A DNA stretch of 64,000 bases from Tigriopus japonicus (Eukaryota; Arthropoda; Copepoda; Harpacticoida; Harpacticidae). Made by a program: the position numbers and the translations under genes. The stretch lies in assembly GCA_010645155.1 (NCBI GenBank), contig CM021319.1:8140514-8204513 (forward strand), read 5' to 3'. Shown here piece after piece: positions 10,473 through 23,893 of this stretch (position 1 is the first letter of the stretch; each line of letters begins with the position of its first letter). Below the pieces are notes generated by a model. It was not told the DNA's origin. It did no database searches and was given only the letters and a program-made list of their open reading frames with translations.

Positions 10473-13400
10473 CACACATTGGTGGAGCGCACCAACGAGA
10501 ACGAGCCTTCGCAAACGTGCCTCTGTAGTAGTGTACTTGTGTTGTACTCGCATATCCGTCCAAACTGGAGACCGAGCTACTTCAGTTTCCACAGGATTGG
10601 ACTCGACGAGTGCACTTGTGGTGTTGCTTGCTCATTTTTTTAGTATGGAGCACGATCGACAAGGAGGTTTAGCTAGATAGATGATGGGCTCAAGTTGAGT
10701 CGCCTTGGGCGACCCCTCTGTAGATGAGAACTCAGTTTCCTCATGTGGAGTGAAGTGCCCTCCATTCAAGGCAATCTCCTTCCTCGTCTTTCTGAAAGGA
10801 CACTGCTTTTTAGAGCTCGCACGCAAATGCATGCGGTCGAGTCGAGTGGAAGTACTGAAGGTGATGGCGGTAGTGAAGGTAGTCCAATGACAGAATGGCA
10901 GAATGCCTGAAACAGAGCATTTGGGTAAAATTGAATTGAAACTGCGGGCACTTGGGCTCCTGATCCTTGATTCTGGGCTTGGACGGATGAGTTCGGACCG
11001 GCATGGAATATCAATCCAACCTGAGATCCAGCACTAAGTAGGCAAAGCTGTTTTGTGAACTGAAAGAAATCTCCCACGATTGAAGAGACCCTTCTTCTCA
11101 CTGCCAAGGCGTACGTGTTTATTGGACTGAGGACTGCCAATCTCACATTGAGTCTTTGCCCATTTATGCGGTGGTTATCATGGTTACCACCACCACCACA
11201 ATCACCCGTATCACTCTTGCTGCTTCTTTACTTCAACTACTAGTACGTGGTACTCTAGCTGCAACGCTTCTGAATTGGTTGCAACGAGCAGAGATCTCAT
11301 TTATGGAGTGCTTTTACGAACAGGTGGGCCTCCTCGTCCATTTTAAAGAGCCCCCCAAGTTTCCAAGATTGAGCCTGGCAGCATGCAGAATCACCACAGG
11401 ACATCTGCAAAATCTGACTTGATCCTATCGCCCATTTATTTATCTTTCTTAGTGGTCACCCATTTCTCGCCATGGAAGTTGGCCTTGAACGAGTGTGAAA
11501 TCGTCCCTTTACGTTCTTGTACACTCTGACAACCTCTAACCCCTATCCACAGCTAGAGATTACGCATTTGGAATGCTAAGCACACAAAATGTACAATCCA
11601 TGCGACGAGGCTTAATCCATCCAAGTAGTTACTTTATTCCTAAAGCCTCTTAACAATTGGAGTGATAAGAATTTGAGAAACGCCGAGGAACCCCGAGATG
11701 AAGGCCACCCAACCAGTACAGCTCAAGATGTGTTTTTTATGATGCTCTAGTGTATACCTTCCAAGCGTGTTGTAAAGGGTTCTGGAGCTTGATTTATGTC
11801 ACCTAAAAGGGTTATTGTGGGTAGCCAATGTAAATGAGCCGGTTCCGGGGAAAAAAGACGACAGAGGTGTGATTGAAATTTAGAAATTTTCTTTCGGAGT
11901 CGATCGAGGTAAAAGAATGTTGCTCGTTTAATTTAATGGTGCCAAGCGAACATCAGACAGAGTGAGGAACCGACATGCACGAAAAATCCGAGAAAACAAA
12001 AGATTTTTAAACATTCCTCGTAGCTCTGTCACGACATTTCGTAGCTCATTCGACGTCTCCTGCGTTTTGAAAACCCAAGTTTTTGGGCTGATGCTCGTTT
12101 TCCCAACGAGCTTGTAAAAATACTTTCGAAATCTCTTGGACAAATCTTGGTTGATCAAGATCCATCCATCGACTTGGGGGCTTAATGACCACATTGACCG
12201 TGATTGTCCAGTGACCTGGGATCAACCACCAAAACCAATGCCACAGGGCTTCCAGTCTCCCACCAGCCAAGTTTCTCGAATTACATTGCTCTTTACTTAT
12301 ATTGCAAGTCAGATCCGTTGAACTTATGTATAAGGCGATTGATGCCAGAGGCCTTGGTGAAGATAACCGTCACGTCAGCACATTCCAAAAAGACTTTTTT
12401 CCACTCAAGGTTCCATGTCAAACTTGAGGCATTTCATCTTTCAAAATTCCATTCACTACTGAACCTATCTGAATGGGTCCCGATTTCAAAGGCATTTATT
12501 TCTCTTAGGAGGTTGCTGTTCGAAATCAAATTTAGATTAGCTGAGCGTGTGTTGTTTGTGCCTTTCTTGGCCAACTCTGGTTGATGGATCAAGAGTGTTT
12601 TGTTCATCATTCAATTAGCTTGGAAACTGTCAAAGCCGGTGTTGAAAAACGATCCGTCAGAAACTCGTTTAAAAAAGGCGAACTCCCACAAAAAAGCAAC
12701 ACATGATCGATGTCGGTTTGCCGCTCCAACTCGTCCTCCAAGTTCATGTCAAATGAAAACACCAAGCTTATACTCGTACAATTCATGCCTAGAGGATTCT
12801 TCTAATTGCATAGCTCTAATTTCATGAGCGAAAGAGCTCTAACTGGCTTCATGATATATGATAGCTCGCGGTTTTCAGTTTTCAATCCAGATAGGAAAAA
12901 AAAGAGTTTCTCTCGTTTGCTTTTTTGCCCTCCTCCAATGTCTCGTTTCAATCCGAACACGGGGGTATTGAGTACCTCGTCCAAACACGTCGTTGGTTGG
13001 TTCGTTAACCTGTCAGTGGTGTCCGAAGAGCACTTTTCACGACATTTCAAGACTCAAGCATCTTGTAATCAGACGCTTGGAAGGGCTCTTAAGTGCTTGT
13101 CTTGCCTGAATTTTTAGAGTCCACTTTGAAAAATTGCCGGAAATACATGTTAGTACGCCATCGAGAGATGAACGTGCTGCCGCCGACAATGGTGATGTTG
13201 CTCCCGCATTCAATGTCCACTCATAGAGGCCGAATTTTCGTGCTCGTACTGGTTCCGTTTCCTTGCTCTGCAGAGCGATCGTTATACTTGACGAGGATCC
13301 GATCTCGTGTAGTAGAAGGCATCAAGGTGGGAGAAGGCGGAGACGAAGACATCAATGGACAGGAGGCCCCATAAGATTGTTCAATCTTTGAATAACCTTG

Positions 13401-16400
13401 AGAGATTGTTATACTAGTAGGAACAGACATAGGCAAAAAAGCGGGTACATACCAAGTAGTACAGAAGGATCGAACCTGCTCCATTGGCTTGTCCACCTTA
13501 GCTTATTGTGTGTGTGGCACATCCATGTACCAAAGTATTCCCATGCTCGGATGGTTGATGCTCGATTGAGAACGTACAGGATACAAAGATGGATGCGAGC
13601 TCGTTAGATTGAGTTTTGCTCAAAAGAAACTATTCACATGGCACAAAGATCTGATCGATTGGAAAGAGAAAGAGAAAAATATCGGCCTAATGGGTCCTTG
13701 AGCTTTGCGCCGGAATTTGTGACAAATCCCTCCGTGAAAAATGGCCAAAACGTGACAATCCCCGCGAAAAAGGCAGGTTGCAAATTATTGATAGGACTCT
13801 CGTCACTAAATAGCCAAGGTTTGGGCTCGGATCAATCACATCCACGACCACATTTTTTACGATAGGCGAGCCCTTCCAACACGAACTCTCGAAGGCATGA
13901 AATTTTTGTTTGTTTCGCAATCGGCAATTTTGATCCTCGATTTAGACACCACGATAAGAAGGCCTTTGAGAGGGCCGACAACGCGTATTAGGCGATGGAA
14001 AGTGGCACAACAGTTTAAAGTCGAATAAAATTGATGGTGCTCTGTCTGCTCGCAACCAAGAAACGATTGAATGTGCATGCATGTTGGAGAACGCTCGGCT
14101 AATGTTTGCGATTCATATCTTCGAAGGAAACCATCTTCCTTGAGCTCTTACGTACTAGATGGGAAGAGCTCCATCATTTGAAAGCGTTCGTCAAAGGATA
14201 TGTGCACTTTAATATGGATCTTTTGATAGAAAATCACCTGGTGCGTGTCAATATTCTGCGGGCGAATCCATCAAATCACAGCATATGATTACGAGAACCC
14301 CTTCCATTTAAGCCCTAGCAAAACTACTGTGAGGTGAGGGAAGTGAAGATGAATATTTGCCCTCTGGAAAAAGACTTTCATCTCCTGACATCGGTTTCCA
14401 AAATGAATGCACATTCGACAGTACACATGAGGGTAGATCAGCAGAAGGACTCTGGCCACAAAAACATCCCCTGAAGAGCAATTGGGGTTATTCAAAAGGC
14501 GTGAAAAGCGCTAAGTTTTATGCTAGAGTGAAACTAGGCTCGACAAAGATCTTTGTTGAGCAATAAACTGGCTTTTCGTAATGCACTTTAATCTCTTCAA
14601 ACACCTCACTCGAACTTCAGTGCAAGCTCAAGTGTTAAGTAAAGAATGCTTTAGAAAGAGTATGCTAAAAAACAATTTTAGTTTTCAATGTAGAAGCTAA
14701 ACCTTGCAAAAAATCGCGGTGGTTGCAATGATTTTCAACTAAATACTGATTACAGGTTCGATTATCAACAAAATATGTCAATGTAAATAGCAAGATGGTT
14801 GCGTAAAAAATGAGATGTTCTTCATGCAAAAAAAACCTCATAAGCGATAAAACAGGATGTGGAAATTGTGGTTCAAAATACCATTAGATAAACAAATAAA
14901 GACCAAAATGTATTGATAAGACGAAAGAAAATGCACGGAATCGCCGACCGGACCAAGATACCAAAAAGTGGAAAAGAGACTAAACGATAAAATTGTGCCT
15001 ATTTTTAAAAACTAACTCTTTGTTTTATACTACAGGGTTTGTCTACAGTTCAACAGAACAAATGCTTGGCAAAGTTTTTTTAAGGGAAGATTTGTTGCCA
15101 TCCCATTTGTTAAAAAAGAAACAAACAATTGTATTCATTGACTATCCAAAGGTTGAATTAAAGTAAAGCATGCTGATTTTGAAGTAACCTATCCTTAGTA
15201 TTCCACCTAGAGCGAGAAACGTACCTATCGAGGTAGAATGTAGGTAGAGAAAATAAGGACGGCAGCTGTTTTGGCAATATACTAGCTCGAACTTGAAAAC
15301 TGGCGTTCACCCTCACCTTGGGGGACAGATTTCCAACCCCAAAGTATAGAAATGTCTTGCACCCCTTACTTTGAAACATCTGGCTTTTGGCCCTGATTTG
15401 TCAGAATGGCGGCAAGAGCATAATTCCACAATCTTCTTTTCCCTTAAGATCTTTGGCCGAAATGAGACTTCTTACAAGGGTGTGGACGATATTTTTGAAC
15501 CAGTGAATGAGCAAACCTAAATCTTGAGTATTCTGCGGACGTTCACGTCCTATCCTTTGTTGAGCTGTTTACCACCTTGTTTTTCTAACCATTTGTGGTT
15601 GATTTCTATTTCATTGACGTTTTTACTATTTCCAATCTATCAATATAATTTTTAAACCTTTCTGATGACTGAAGTAATGACATTTTATGCAAAAGCTTTT
15701 CGAACCCCCATGTCCATCCCTCGTAAGATTGTTCACATAGAGAGAACTTGCTACGAATACGATGATAATGATGAGTGCAGAGGTGAGCAGGATGAATAAT
15801 TGAAACTTCCATTTTCAAACGGAGTGTACATGTAGGGTTGAGTATTTACTTTTCAAAGTCACTGCCGTTCTTGCTTCACCCTCTACAAGCCACACAATGT
15901 AAATGTGGGTTAGTTAAATAGATAACCTGGATCGCTTCAAAAGAGAAATCAAAATTGTTTGACTTTTGCAATTCACCGATGAAAAATGACGAAGCTCCCT
16001 TTTTCCAGGGGAATCTAACGAAGAAAAAAATCGAAAGTTCGACAATCAAATAATTCGTAAACACTTTCAATGCTTTCAAATACGACCGTTACAATTTACA
16101 ATAAAGGTTTGATAAAATACCTGAGCTGAGTTCTTATTTTTGGGGTTTAATTTACTCTATGCCTAATACATGAATTTTAACATTGCTTGGATTTTTGCCC
16201 CATGGACTAAGCTTACACCTTTCTGTGTATATGGACACATCTACATTAACAAGGCAGAGGATGAGGCAGCCTTCAGTAATATTGGACAATATTGAGTGTT
16301 TGTATGTTTTGGTTGTTTTACATATTAGTTAGAAGACCCCACCTAAAAGAAGTGCTTTTGAAGATCGTAAGAAAATACGTTTTTGAAGGTCTTTGTGTGT

Positions 16401-18770
16401 TGGGGTGGGTGGGATGTGAAGGGACCCCGGGCTTCTTAAGAAGCGAAAAGGGGGCTCTGGCTCAAAAAAGTTTTAGAACCCTTGTTCCAGAGTCTTTAAA
16501 ACTTTGGGCATTTTCACAATTCATGGTTCTATGTAAAAAATGGGAGTCTATGAATTAATGTACAAATTCAACTCAATCTAAAGGGTTAAGAAATTCAGAA
16601 AATTTACAAGATGTTGATCAAGAAACTCAAAATGAATACACCAATCACTGATGTTAACCTTCTACAAGTGCTCGCTACAAAAAAGTGGTCCATGCCCTTA
16701 AGTTTACGTTCACTTGAAGAAAAGGATTAGACTGCTTTTTCACACCTTCTCCACAATGGATTTGATGGTGCCTTAGAAAAGCGAAAATGCTGATGCAAAA
16801 TGCCAAATCATGCTTCTACATTACTATAGTATTGTTTTCAAAAGATTGAAGATTTTTTAAACTTGTAGGTTCATGCTAAATGGATTTAATTCTACCGCAA
16901 AGCTGAAACCTAAATATCAATTTATAAATTTTTAAACAATCATTTCCTAGGTGTTCTTCCTTTAATCGGATTGGCTCCTTGGAAACACCGATTGAAAAGA
17001 CGCAATGAAAACACTCATTTCATTGCAAGAATCAAACACCAATGCCTGAAAGATACTTTTTCACACACTAGCAACTAAGAACCTAATCATAACTTGTCTC
17101 ACGACCTCATTTATCTCATCTTGTTCTTTCGTTTGATATTTAACAACCAGCAATTCCATCCAAATGAAGGTATTAGTACCATATGTATAAAAGTGCCCGC
17201 CTGTTTAATGGGTGCCCATTCCAAACTACCATTTTTCATAAGTCTTAATTCCGGTTGCCACTACCCTCAGTCTCGTTGCTTCCATTCTTACCAATCATGA
17301 TCATAATGGTGGACTAGTAGGTCATTCTTCTTTGGGTTCCAAAGTACATGACAGATACAAAAGTTTTGGACACTTTGAAAGTCGTCACACTAATGGTTGT
17401 ACCAAGAGCTAAAATCATGTACAACTTCCCCATGACAAATGTTAGGTAATGAAATACCATTTACTCAGAATGTGAGGCCAAAGTACGATTCTGAATGGCC
17501 ATTTATGAAACAACCCAATTGATACTTTTAGAAATACTTTTGCAGAACAAGACATACCGCAATTAAATTCATATACAATCATATACAATCAAACAATTTT
17601 GAGAACTCATTCGCATTCGTGAAAATTAGCTTGCTCTGGTTTAAAAAATTTGCAAACTCTGCTTCATTTTGAGAGAACTCTAGCCAATAAGCGCAAATGG
17701 GATAACATGAAGTTTAGATCAACAGACTTGATTTGAATTAGTAATTTAGTGTGGGTGCTAAAGTGGTTGTAATTTACGACCAAAAAGCTCCTAATGTTTG
17801 GCCTCTTTAGGCAAACGCCGAAAGTAAAACTGACAACCGAAAAGGCGTAACGTTCTAAATTTCATTAAGGTTCCTGGCTTTTTTTTGACAAGATTTGCTT
17901 CGTATCTTCTTAACGATGTGTTGCATAACAAGCCTCGAAAAATATCGTTCACGGTTTAGTCAAAGGATGTGGTCGTAGAGAACTTGAATGAAAGTATTTC
18001 AATTTAAACCCAAAGAGACCAACTCGAAACCAAACAATAACTATCAAGAAGATTCTCTAAAATAACTGAAGACCACAAATTGAGGCGAACAAAGGAGTTT
18101 ATTTGCTCGTGGGTGTGCGAATCGATCCCTTCGTTTTCTTATTGCACGTGCTTAATCCGATCCCAAATGACCGAACACCTTTAACATTGTGTTGTGAATG
18201 AATTCCATCAGAAAAAATGAGTCTGTTACGACCCTTTTGTAAGATTGACCCTCCCACTTGAACACCAACGAACGAACCATCATTACATCGCACCTAAACC
18301 ACAACAGCCAAAGATGTCCTTGTACTTTTAAGGTACAGCGATCAACAATTGCATCTAATTTGGAATGAAATTAATTGCAATCAGTCATTTTTCATGTGTG
18401 CAAATCGGGACCTTCAGAGTGACAAATATGTGAGGGAGGAGTGACGCCCTTGGCACGACTTGACTGCTGAATGTGGGTATACGTACATTGTCGAATGCAC
18501 TTTTGATGAATAAAGGTTGCCATGACATGAGAAAATAAAAAGTCGTCGATGGCCATGGATCTCAATTAGGCTTATCGGGTTCAATTTTTTATCTAGTGCG
18601 AAGTTCAATCCTAAATTGGGGTTGAATTTTCATAACTTGGACATACCTTTTGAAGTTTTTTCATTCTTTTCTTTATCTGTTTTTGGGTCGTACAGTAAAT
18701 ACGAGCGAGAAGCAATCTGAAGATAAGGCCTCTTTCTACCCACGTGTGTTTGAATGCAGGAGATCGAAAC
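10473..18770. other. Long non-coding stretch
   Basis: More than 8 kb holds only scattered open frames on both strands without recognisable domains or consistent exon structure. The stretch from about 14.6 kb onward is AT-rich. The only repeat I can place is the diverged copy at 16490-16690. I see no gene that I can support. Confidence 0.45.
16490..16690 (+). repeat. Diverged interspersed repeat, copy 1
   Basis: This segment aligns by eye with 21525-21700 in the same orientation. Both contain a TCTTaAAACT-like block, then an AATTCAaTGt block, a GGaGTCT block, and end with ATGTTAACCTTC-ACA-GTGCT. The family is unclassified. No termini were identified. Confidence 0.5.
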
Positions 18771-18772
18771 TA

Positions 18773-19049
18773 CCGGGTGGAAATTAAGTCGGGGCCGATC
18801 ACTTTAGATGCTATTTTTCACGTTGTTTTTACAATTTTGCCGCTTTTTTTTGCTACGCATACTTAGTCCTGCTTTGAATCAATAACATTTGTTAAAAACA
18901 GCTCTATCAAAAATGAATATGTTGCGGACAAGCGAGGCCAAAAGATATGAGATTGCCGCTCTCCTTCGCGCAAAGAAGCCATATAAGGAGGTCGCAAAGG
19001 TTACAGGAGCCAGCCTCCGCATGATAGGCCGGGTTGGAACTAAAATCAA
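18773..19049 (+). repeat. Left inverted arm of the fold-back mariner
   Basis: This arm is nearly identical to the reverse complement of 19442-19718, with scattered substitutions. It contains the terminal repeat, the 5' leader and about 45 codons of transposase. Confidence 0.85.
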
Positions 19050-19440
19050 GCAAGGGGAAAGCCTTGAGGATCGACCTCGACCCAGGAGACAGGTTCCCAA
19101 GGCCACCCTGGCCATTAAGTAGCAAATTAAGGCCCAAATCAAGCGCAAGGCAACACAATTGATTCGCGACCTTGCTAAGGATAACAACATCAGCCATGTG
19201 ACCGCCCAGAAGATCGTTAAAAACCTTGGGGGGAAGTCCCTCATTTGCCTTGAGCGCCTTCTACTATCTGAGGCCAATGTCAAGGCCAGACTCCCAATTT
19301 ACCCCAAGATTCTGAACAACCTCAAGCGTCAAGGTGACCGCATCATCATCTTCAGTGATGAAAACACGTTCACCCCTCACCCAGTCTACAACAGGCGAAA
19401 CGACCGTTTCATCAGCCTCAGGGGGCACGAGGACGCTTGT
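18913..19440 (+). pseudogene. Truncated Tc1/mariner-like transposase
   Basis: An ATG at 18913 opens a frame with a helix-turn-helix N-terminus (SEAKRYEIAALLRAKKPYKE) and a second helical segment (RDLAKDNNISHVTAQKIVKN). A single in-frame TAG at 19120-19122 breaks it. The same frame continues to a catalytic first-Asp region, IIIFSDENTF, followed by PVYNRRNDRF. The frame then runs into the inverted right arm, so the later acidic residues of the DDE/D triad are absent. It cannot encode an active transposase. Only one stop in about 170 codons suggests fairly recent decay. Confidence 0.8.
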
Positions 19441-19441
19441 T

Positions 19442-19718
19442 TTTATTTTAGCTGCAACCCGGGCTATCGTGCGGAGGCTGGCTACAGTAACCTTTGCGAC
19501 CTCCTTATATGGCTTCTTTGCGCGAAGGAGAGCGGCAAACTCATGCCTTTTGGCCTCGCTTGTCCTCAACATATTCATTTTTGAGAGAGTTGCTTATAAC
19601 AAATGCTATTGATTTAAAGCAGGACTAAGTATGCGTAACAAAAAAAAGCGGCAAAATTGTAAAAACAACGTGAAAAATAGCATCTAAAGTGATCGGCCCC
19701 GACTTAATTTCCACCCGG
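19442..19718 (-). repeat. Right inverted arm of the fold-back mariner
   Basis: This is the reverse complement of the left arm. Its minus-strand frame restarts with the same MNMLRTSEAKR peptide as the left arm, showing that it is a copied 5' end and not a natural 3' terminus. Confidence 0.85.
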
Positions 19719-19720
19719 TA

Positions 19721-22640
19721 AGTGGCCAAATGTTTTGTGGTGTTACTCTTGACATGTTTCGTGAATGCTTTAATTTGAAAAACTTGGGTGGATCAAAATG
19801 TGAAAAAGAAGTAGAAAAAGAATAATTAACCATGTTATTGAGGTTTCAACAAGAGCACTGCTTACACAGGGTTAAAAATATCTTGTACAAGAAGATTTAA
19901 AGCATAACAAAAAGTAAATTAGAATGAAATAAAATCCTCCAAATTCATTGCAACTTGATAAGAGTGACAACTTGACAATGTTTAACTCGATCGTTTTCTA
20001 AACTTTTCAATGTGTTTCAAGATTGGCTTCATGCCTTATCAGACGTTAGTTTTTTGCAACGTCTTACCTCGGTGGTAACTAAGTTTATGGAATAGCGAAG
20101 CTGTAGGCTTAAATTTAGCTCGTGAGAATTTACGGTCGACAAAGTTATTTCACAAGAATCTTCAAGCAAAAAACGGGTTTCATAAAGAAATATTCATCAA
20201 GAAATGTTGACAAACTCCGAAAGCTCGTTTGTAAATGTAACATTTCAGCCAATGGAAAAACAATATTAGTTAACTATTAGAAGACAGTAATGGGCAATTG
20301 AAAAATCGTCCAATGTCGAATTCTTCATAGATAGAGCGAGGATTAAAAGTGTTTATACTTAAATCTTTAATAGAAAACTTTTTTTGACCGTTTTGGGCCG
20401 AAAAAACTGTTTTTTTGTTTTTGACAACTTATTTTGAACTTTTTTCTCATTTCTTCGAAATTTTAAGTGTAAATAACTTTTTCCGCGTTTTTCAGGCCAA
20501 AATCTTTTTTTGAAATCTTAATATGTTGGAGCTGATCCTCTTACGGCTTTTAAAGCAGGCTTAGAAATTTTTCTAAATACTATCCCTGATCAACCTATGA
20601 CACAAGGGTTGTCCTGCCAAGGACACCATGTTAGTAGACCCAAAAATTTAAAAATGTCAACTGTAAATATCATATTAATGATTTATTTACTGGGAATCGT
20701 ATTACTTGTAGCGGTAGTAAAAAATCCGCAACCACATCAAAAAAATCTGACCTAAACAAAGGTTGTCAATTTTTTTCTATGTGAAAGAACGACAACAAAA
20801 AATTTTTTGACCTAAAATCGAGGACAAAAGAAATTGCCGTCTAAAAAACAATAGAACAAATAATTTAGGCCGATCAAGTGACAGAGTGAGGAGGAAAAGC
20901 TTTTTTTGGCTAGTTTTATGTGAAAAAATACATTTTGCCATTTTAAACCAAAAAACTTTTTGCAATTTTCAGCCGAAAAGACTTTTTGGCCATATTTCTA
21001 TCCTAGATTTTTTTCAACTTTTTCCCCTCTAGTCATAAACTGCTTCAAGCAAACTGCATATTTAGTCTAACAAAATTAGGCTCGGCCACCATATTTTTGC
21101 GAAACTCTCCTGTAAGGATCTCCTAAATATGCTTCATAGGCGAGAAAAGTTATTTAAGTTAATGATTTGCAATTATGCCCGATTGTGGAATCTAGCCCCC
21201 CCCTGAACTGAGGCATTCAAAGACCAAAATAGAAATCAAGCAACACACCAAGGCATTTGTAAGAAACCTCCCATAGAACCCCAAAGCAATACTGTTTCTC
21301 TTATAACCAAAAGCTTTATAGCTTAATAAAATAAATCCTCCTCCTCCTACACTAACGCCATATACCATTCAAATGTGTCATTTCTTTAAAGTAGGCTTTT
21401 TAATATCACAATTTCGGCATGATTTCTTGCACATACTTTACATATGCTTGGCTGGTTTAAATTCCGCAGATGATTAGCCTAACATTTGTTACAACTTTGA
21501 TTGTCATAAAAACTAATGGACTTGCAGAATCTTAAAACTGTGAGCTTTTTCTCAATTCAATGTACTATTTCTAGAACCGGAGTCTTGGAATTGATGTAGA
21601 ACCTTATTTCAATTTTAAAGGCCATATTGATCTACATATTCGACAAAAAGACATCAATCAACAATGTTAACCTTCCACATGTGCTGGCAACATTTTTTAC
21701 CCCTTGACACCCTCAAAAATACGCCTTTAATGGGCGTTACTTGACACCTTCAACTTGCTTGAGTACTGTTGAAAGTGCCTAATCATTCTGAGTACAACAT
21801 GATACTTAATTAGCCAATAGATGCCCGCATCTGGATATTGGTGGAGCTAGGGCTTGCAATAGCAGACTCTCAACCAAGCTTGACAGAAGCTTCGTGAACC
21901 CTTGGTAGCACAAGCAATATATACTTGAACATGTTTATCATAAAATCACCTTTCAAACTCTAAAGGTTTGTTGCCATCTAACGTTAGGTAATTGAACCAA
22001 TTCGTCTATCGCCATCTTAATAAGCCTTGGGAACTGGGAACTAAGAAAAGCAAACGAGCTGTACAGTGTCCATTGTGATAAAAAGTTACCACCCTCTGCG
22101 GGTAATGCATTGCTCAAACCTAGATTGAACTTGGAACAGACCAACCTCAAGGTGGCCATAGGGATTTGGTCCCACTCCAATTCCAAACGCCTTGAGAGCT
22201 TGGATTTTGGTGTGGTACTTAGGACAAGTCTTGGACGCCACGACTCTTGAAATGTATTAATCCTGGGGGTACAGTTTGGGTGTGTTGGGAGGTCAAATCT
22301 CCTTTGACCAGAGTCCCCTTGATCACAGGTTATCATCGAGGGACATCTGAATGACCTTAAGTGTGGCGAGGCACCCAATCTTGAGTGATGACTAGTTTCC
22401 TTGTCCATAGGATGGAGAAGACCTTATGTGTTGGTAGATGATTGCATTTTGCACTGTGAATAATCCACACGTGCGTGAATGTTTTTCCATCTGATCCAAT
22501 TCCACCCAACATTATTGCAGAGTTCAGGCCTTTTCCAAGAACTTGTTGGCAAGTTCAGGTGCTTATGAGGTCCTAGCAATGTGTCTTGCTGTCCTGTAGT
22601 TCGAAATAACATCGATTAAAGATCCTTCCGGAGAACACAA
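19721..22640. other. AT-rich non-coding stretch
   Basis: Long T- and A-runs fill 20370-21010. No gene-like frame has a recognisable domain. It contains the second copy of the diverged repeat at 21525-21700. The minus-strand frame at 21953-22408 is not recognised. Confidence 0.4.
21525..21700 (+). repeat. Diverged interspersed repeat, copy 2
   Basis: This is the same family as 16490-16690. The best-kept block is ATGTTAACCTTCCACATGTG near 21664. Confidence 0.5.
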
Positions 22641-22644
22641 GGAG

Positions 22645-22830
22645 ACTGTTCGTGAGCTTCTTAAGCATTCCCAAAATGCATGAATGAATTTCCGTCCATC
22701 TCAGTTTCTGAGCTGAAGTTCAAAGAGGCCTTAGAATTTAGGGCAGGCACGCTGCTGGGGCCAGATCCAGGAGTGCCATCTCTGAAAATCTTGGGCAAGG
22801 TGAGGTCCCCAGTATTGATGCAGATGTTTT
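22645..22830 (+). mobile_element. Possible LINE endonuclease/RT linker remnant
   Basis: The plus-strand frame from 22680 reads ISVSELKFKEAL and then a GTLLGPDPGVPSLKILGK segment. This resembles the ISxxEl...SPGPDGIPxxxLK stretch that precedes the reverse-transcriptase domain in CR1/Jockey-type LINEs. A stop and missing flanking domains mark it as decayed. The match is short and made from memory of the family pattern, so confidence is low. Confidence 0.3.
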
Positions 22831-23447
22831 ATAGGCCTCGTTGCCATGATCACTCTCATTGCCTCAATGTTGGTCTTCTTGTTCAGGTGGTGCAAGGTCG
22901 TCATGGCCTCTTTTGATTCCTGAAGATGCCTGAGGGCATATAAACTGATTTCAACTCATGAACAGTCTTCATGGATGGAGTGCAGCCCTAAGCAATGTCT
23001 GTGAGCTTGTCGCCAGCCTCAATCCATGGGGCAGTTTTTTGCCGAAACTCCTCCATCTTGTTTTTATTCAGGCTCCGTTTGTTGATGCGGGATATGTTAC
23101 GTTACACGTACTTCAAATGAAAGCTGGTTATTTAGAGATTGAGGGGAGTTATTTTCATAATTAAAAAAACCCACTCTACTAGAATTAGTTACGCTGACAA
23201 GTATGTAACCGGTCCATGGTCCAATCAAATAGTTATTTGTAAGGAGTTTTTAAAGTATTTAAAACCTTTGGAAAAGGAATATTTGTCCAAGCAAACCTGA
23301 ATTTTTCACCAATTTCCATTTAATCAAGGGAACCTGTCATTTTCGTTAATTCAACATTTGGTCAAATTTATTGCTCATTGTTTTGGGCCACTCAAGACAG
23401 ATATGTGAAGAGAGTGTTAGCAATTTAAACAAAGTATGGGGCTGGGT
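22831..23447. other. Non-coding spacer
   Basis: No recognisable gene. It may include further decayed LINE sequence, but I could not identify domains. Confidence 0.35.
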
Positions 23448-23893
23448 TAGAAACACTGTATTGCTGAAGTGGGAGGCTAAGGGTGAGAATTGTGATTTCC
23501 AAAAGGATTAATTCAATTGCGTTCTGCTGCAAACCAAACCTTGCTTGTATTCAGTAGACAACGTATTTCAATTTTCAGCTCAATCGAATGACGGAGTGAA
23601 AAGTTATGTATTCTCAAACTTATGTACTGAGAGTACATAATGAAAGTTCGCCCTTTTGTGGTTAAGCAATTACCAGAAAGTGGCTAGTTCATTCATTCTC
23701 GGTCGGATTTGCACTGAACTTTGAGAGAGCCGAACTTTTGACTCCGACGTTCATTTAAGCTGAAAATTGAAATACAAGTTTAAGTCAACCAAGACAAGGT
23801 TTTATATTTAGAAGAACGTGAATGCTTTGTTCTTACAAGAGATCATGATTCTTTTCACTAGCCTCTCAGTCCAGTGAAATTCAGTAGTTCTTG
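23448..23893. mobile_element. Palindromic MITE, copy 1 (446 bp)
   Basis: The two halves are inverted copies of each other around a centre near 23670. The left half begins TAGAAACAC, followed by GTGGGAGGCTAA. The right half ends with the complementary GCCTCTCAGTCC and then TAGTTCTTG. Length and internal order match copy 2 at 48101-48549, including the CGCCCTTTTGTGG block at the centre and TGCACTGAACTTTGAG to the right. No coding capacity. No matching target duplication was found, and the arms are more diverged than in copy 2, so this copy looks older. Confidence 0.75.

Larger units (their letters stand above)
18773..19718. mobile_element. Fold-back Tc1/mariner-like element with 277-bp inverted arms and TA target duplication
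   Basis: The element begins CCGGGTGGAAATTAAG and ends with the reverse complement. It is flanked on both sides by TA (18771-18772 and 19719-19720), the standard Tc1/mariner target duplication. The inverted arms, 18773-19049 and 19442-19718, are far longer than ordinary mariner ends. They include the start of the transposase gene with its DNA-binding region. The middle keeps part of the catalytic domain, but the 3' half of the gene is missing and is replaced by an inverted copy of the 5' end. The element is therefore a non-autonomous, snap-back derivative. Transcripts across it would fold into a hairpin of about 277 bp. Confidence 0.88.
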
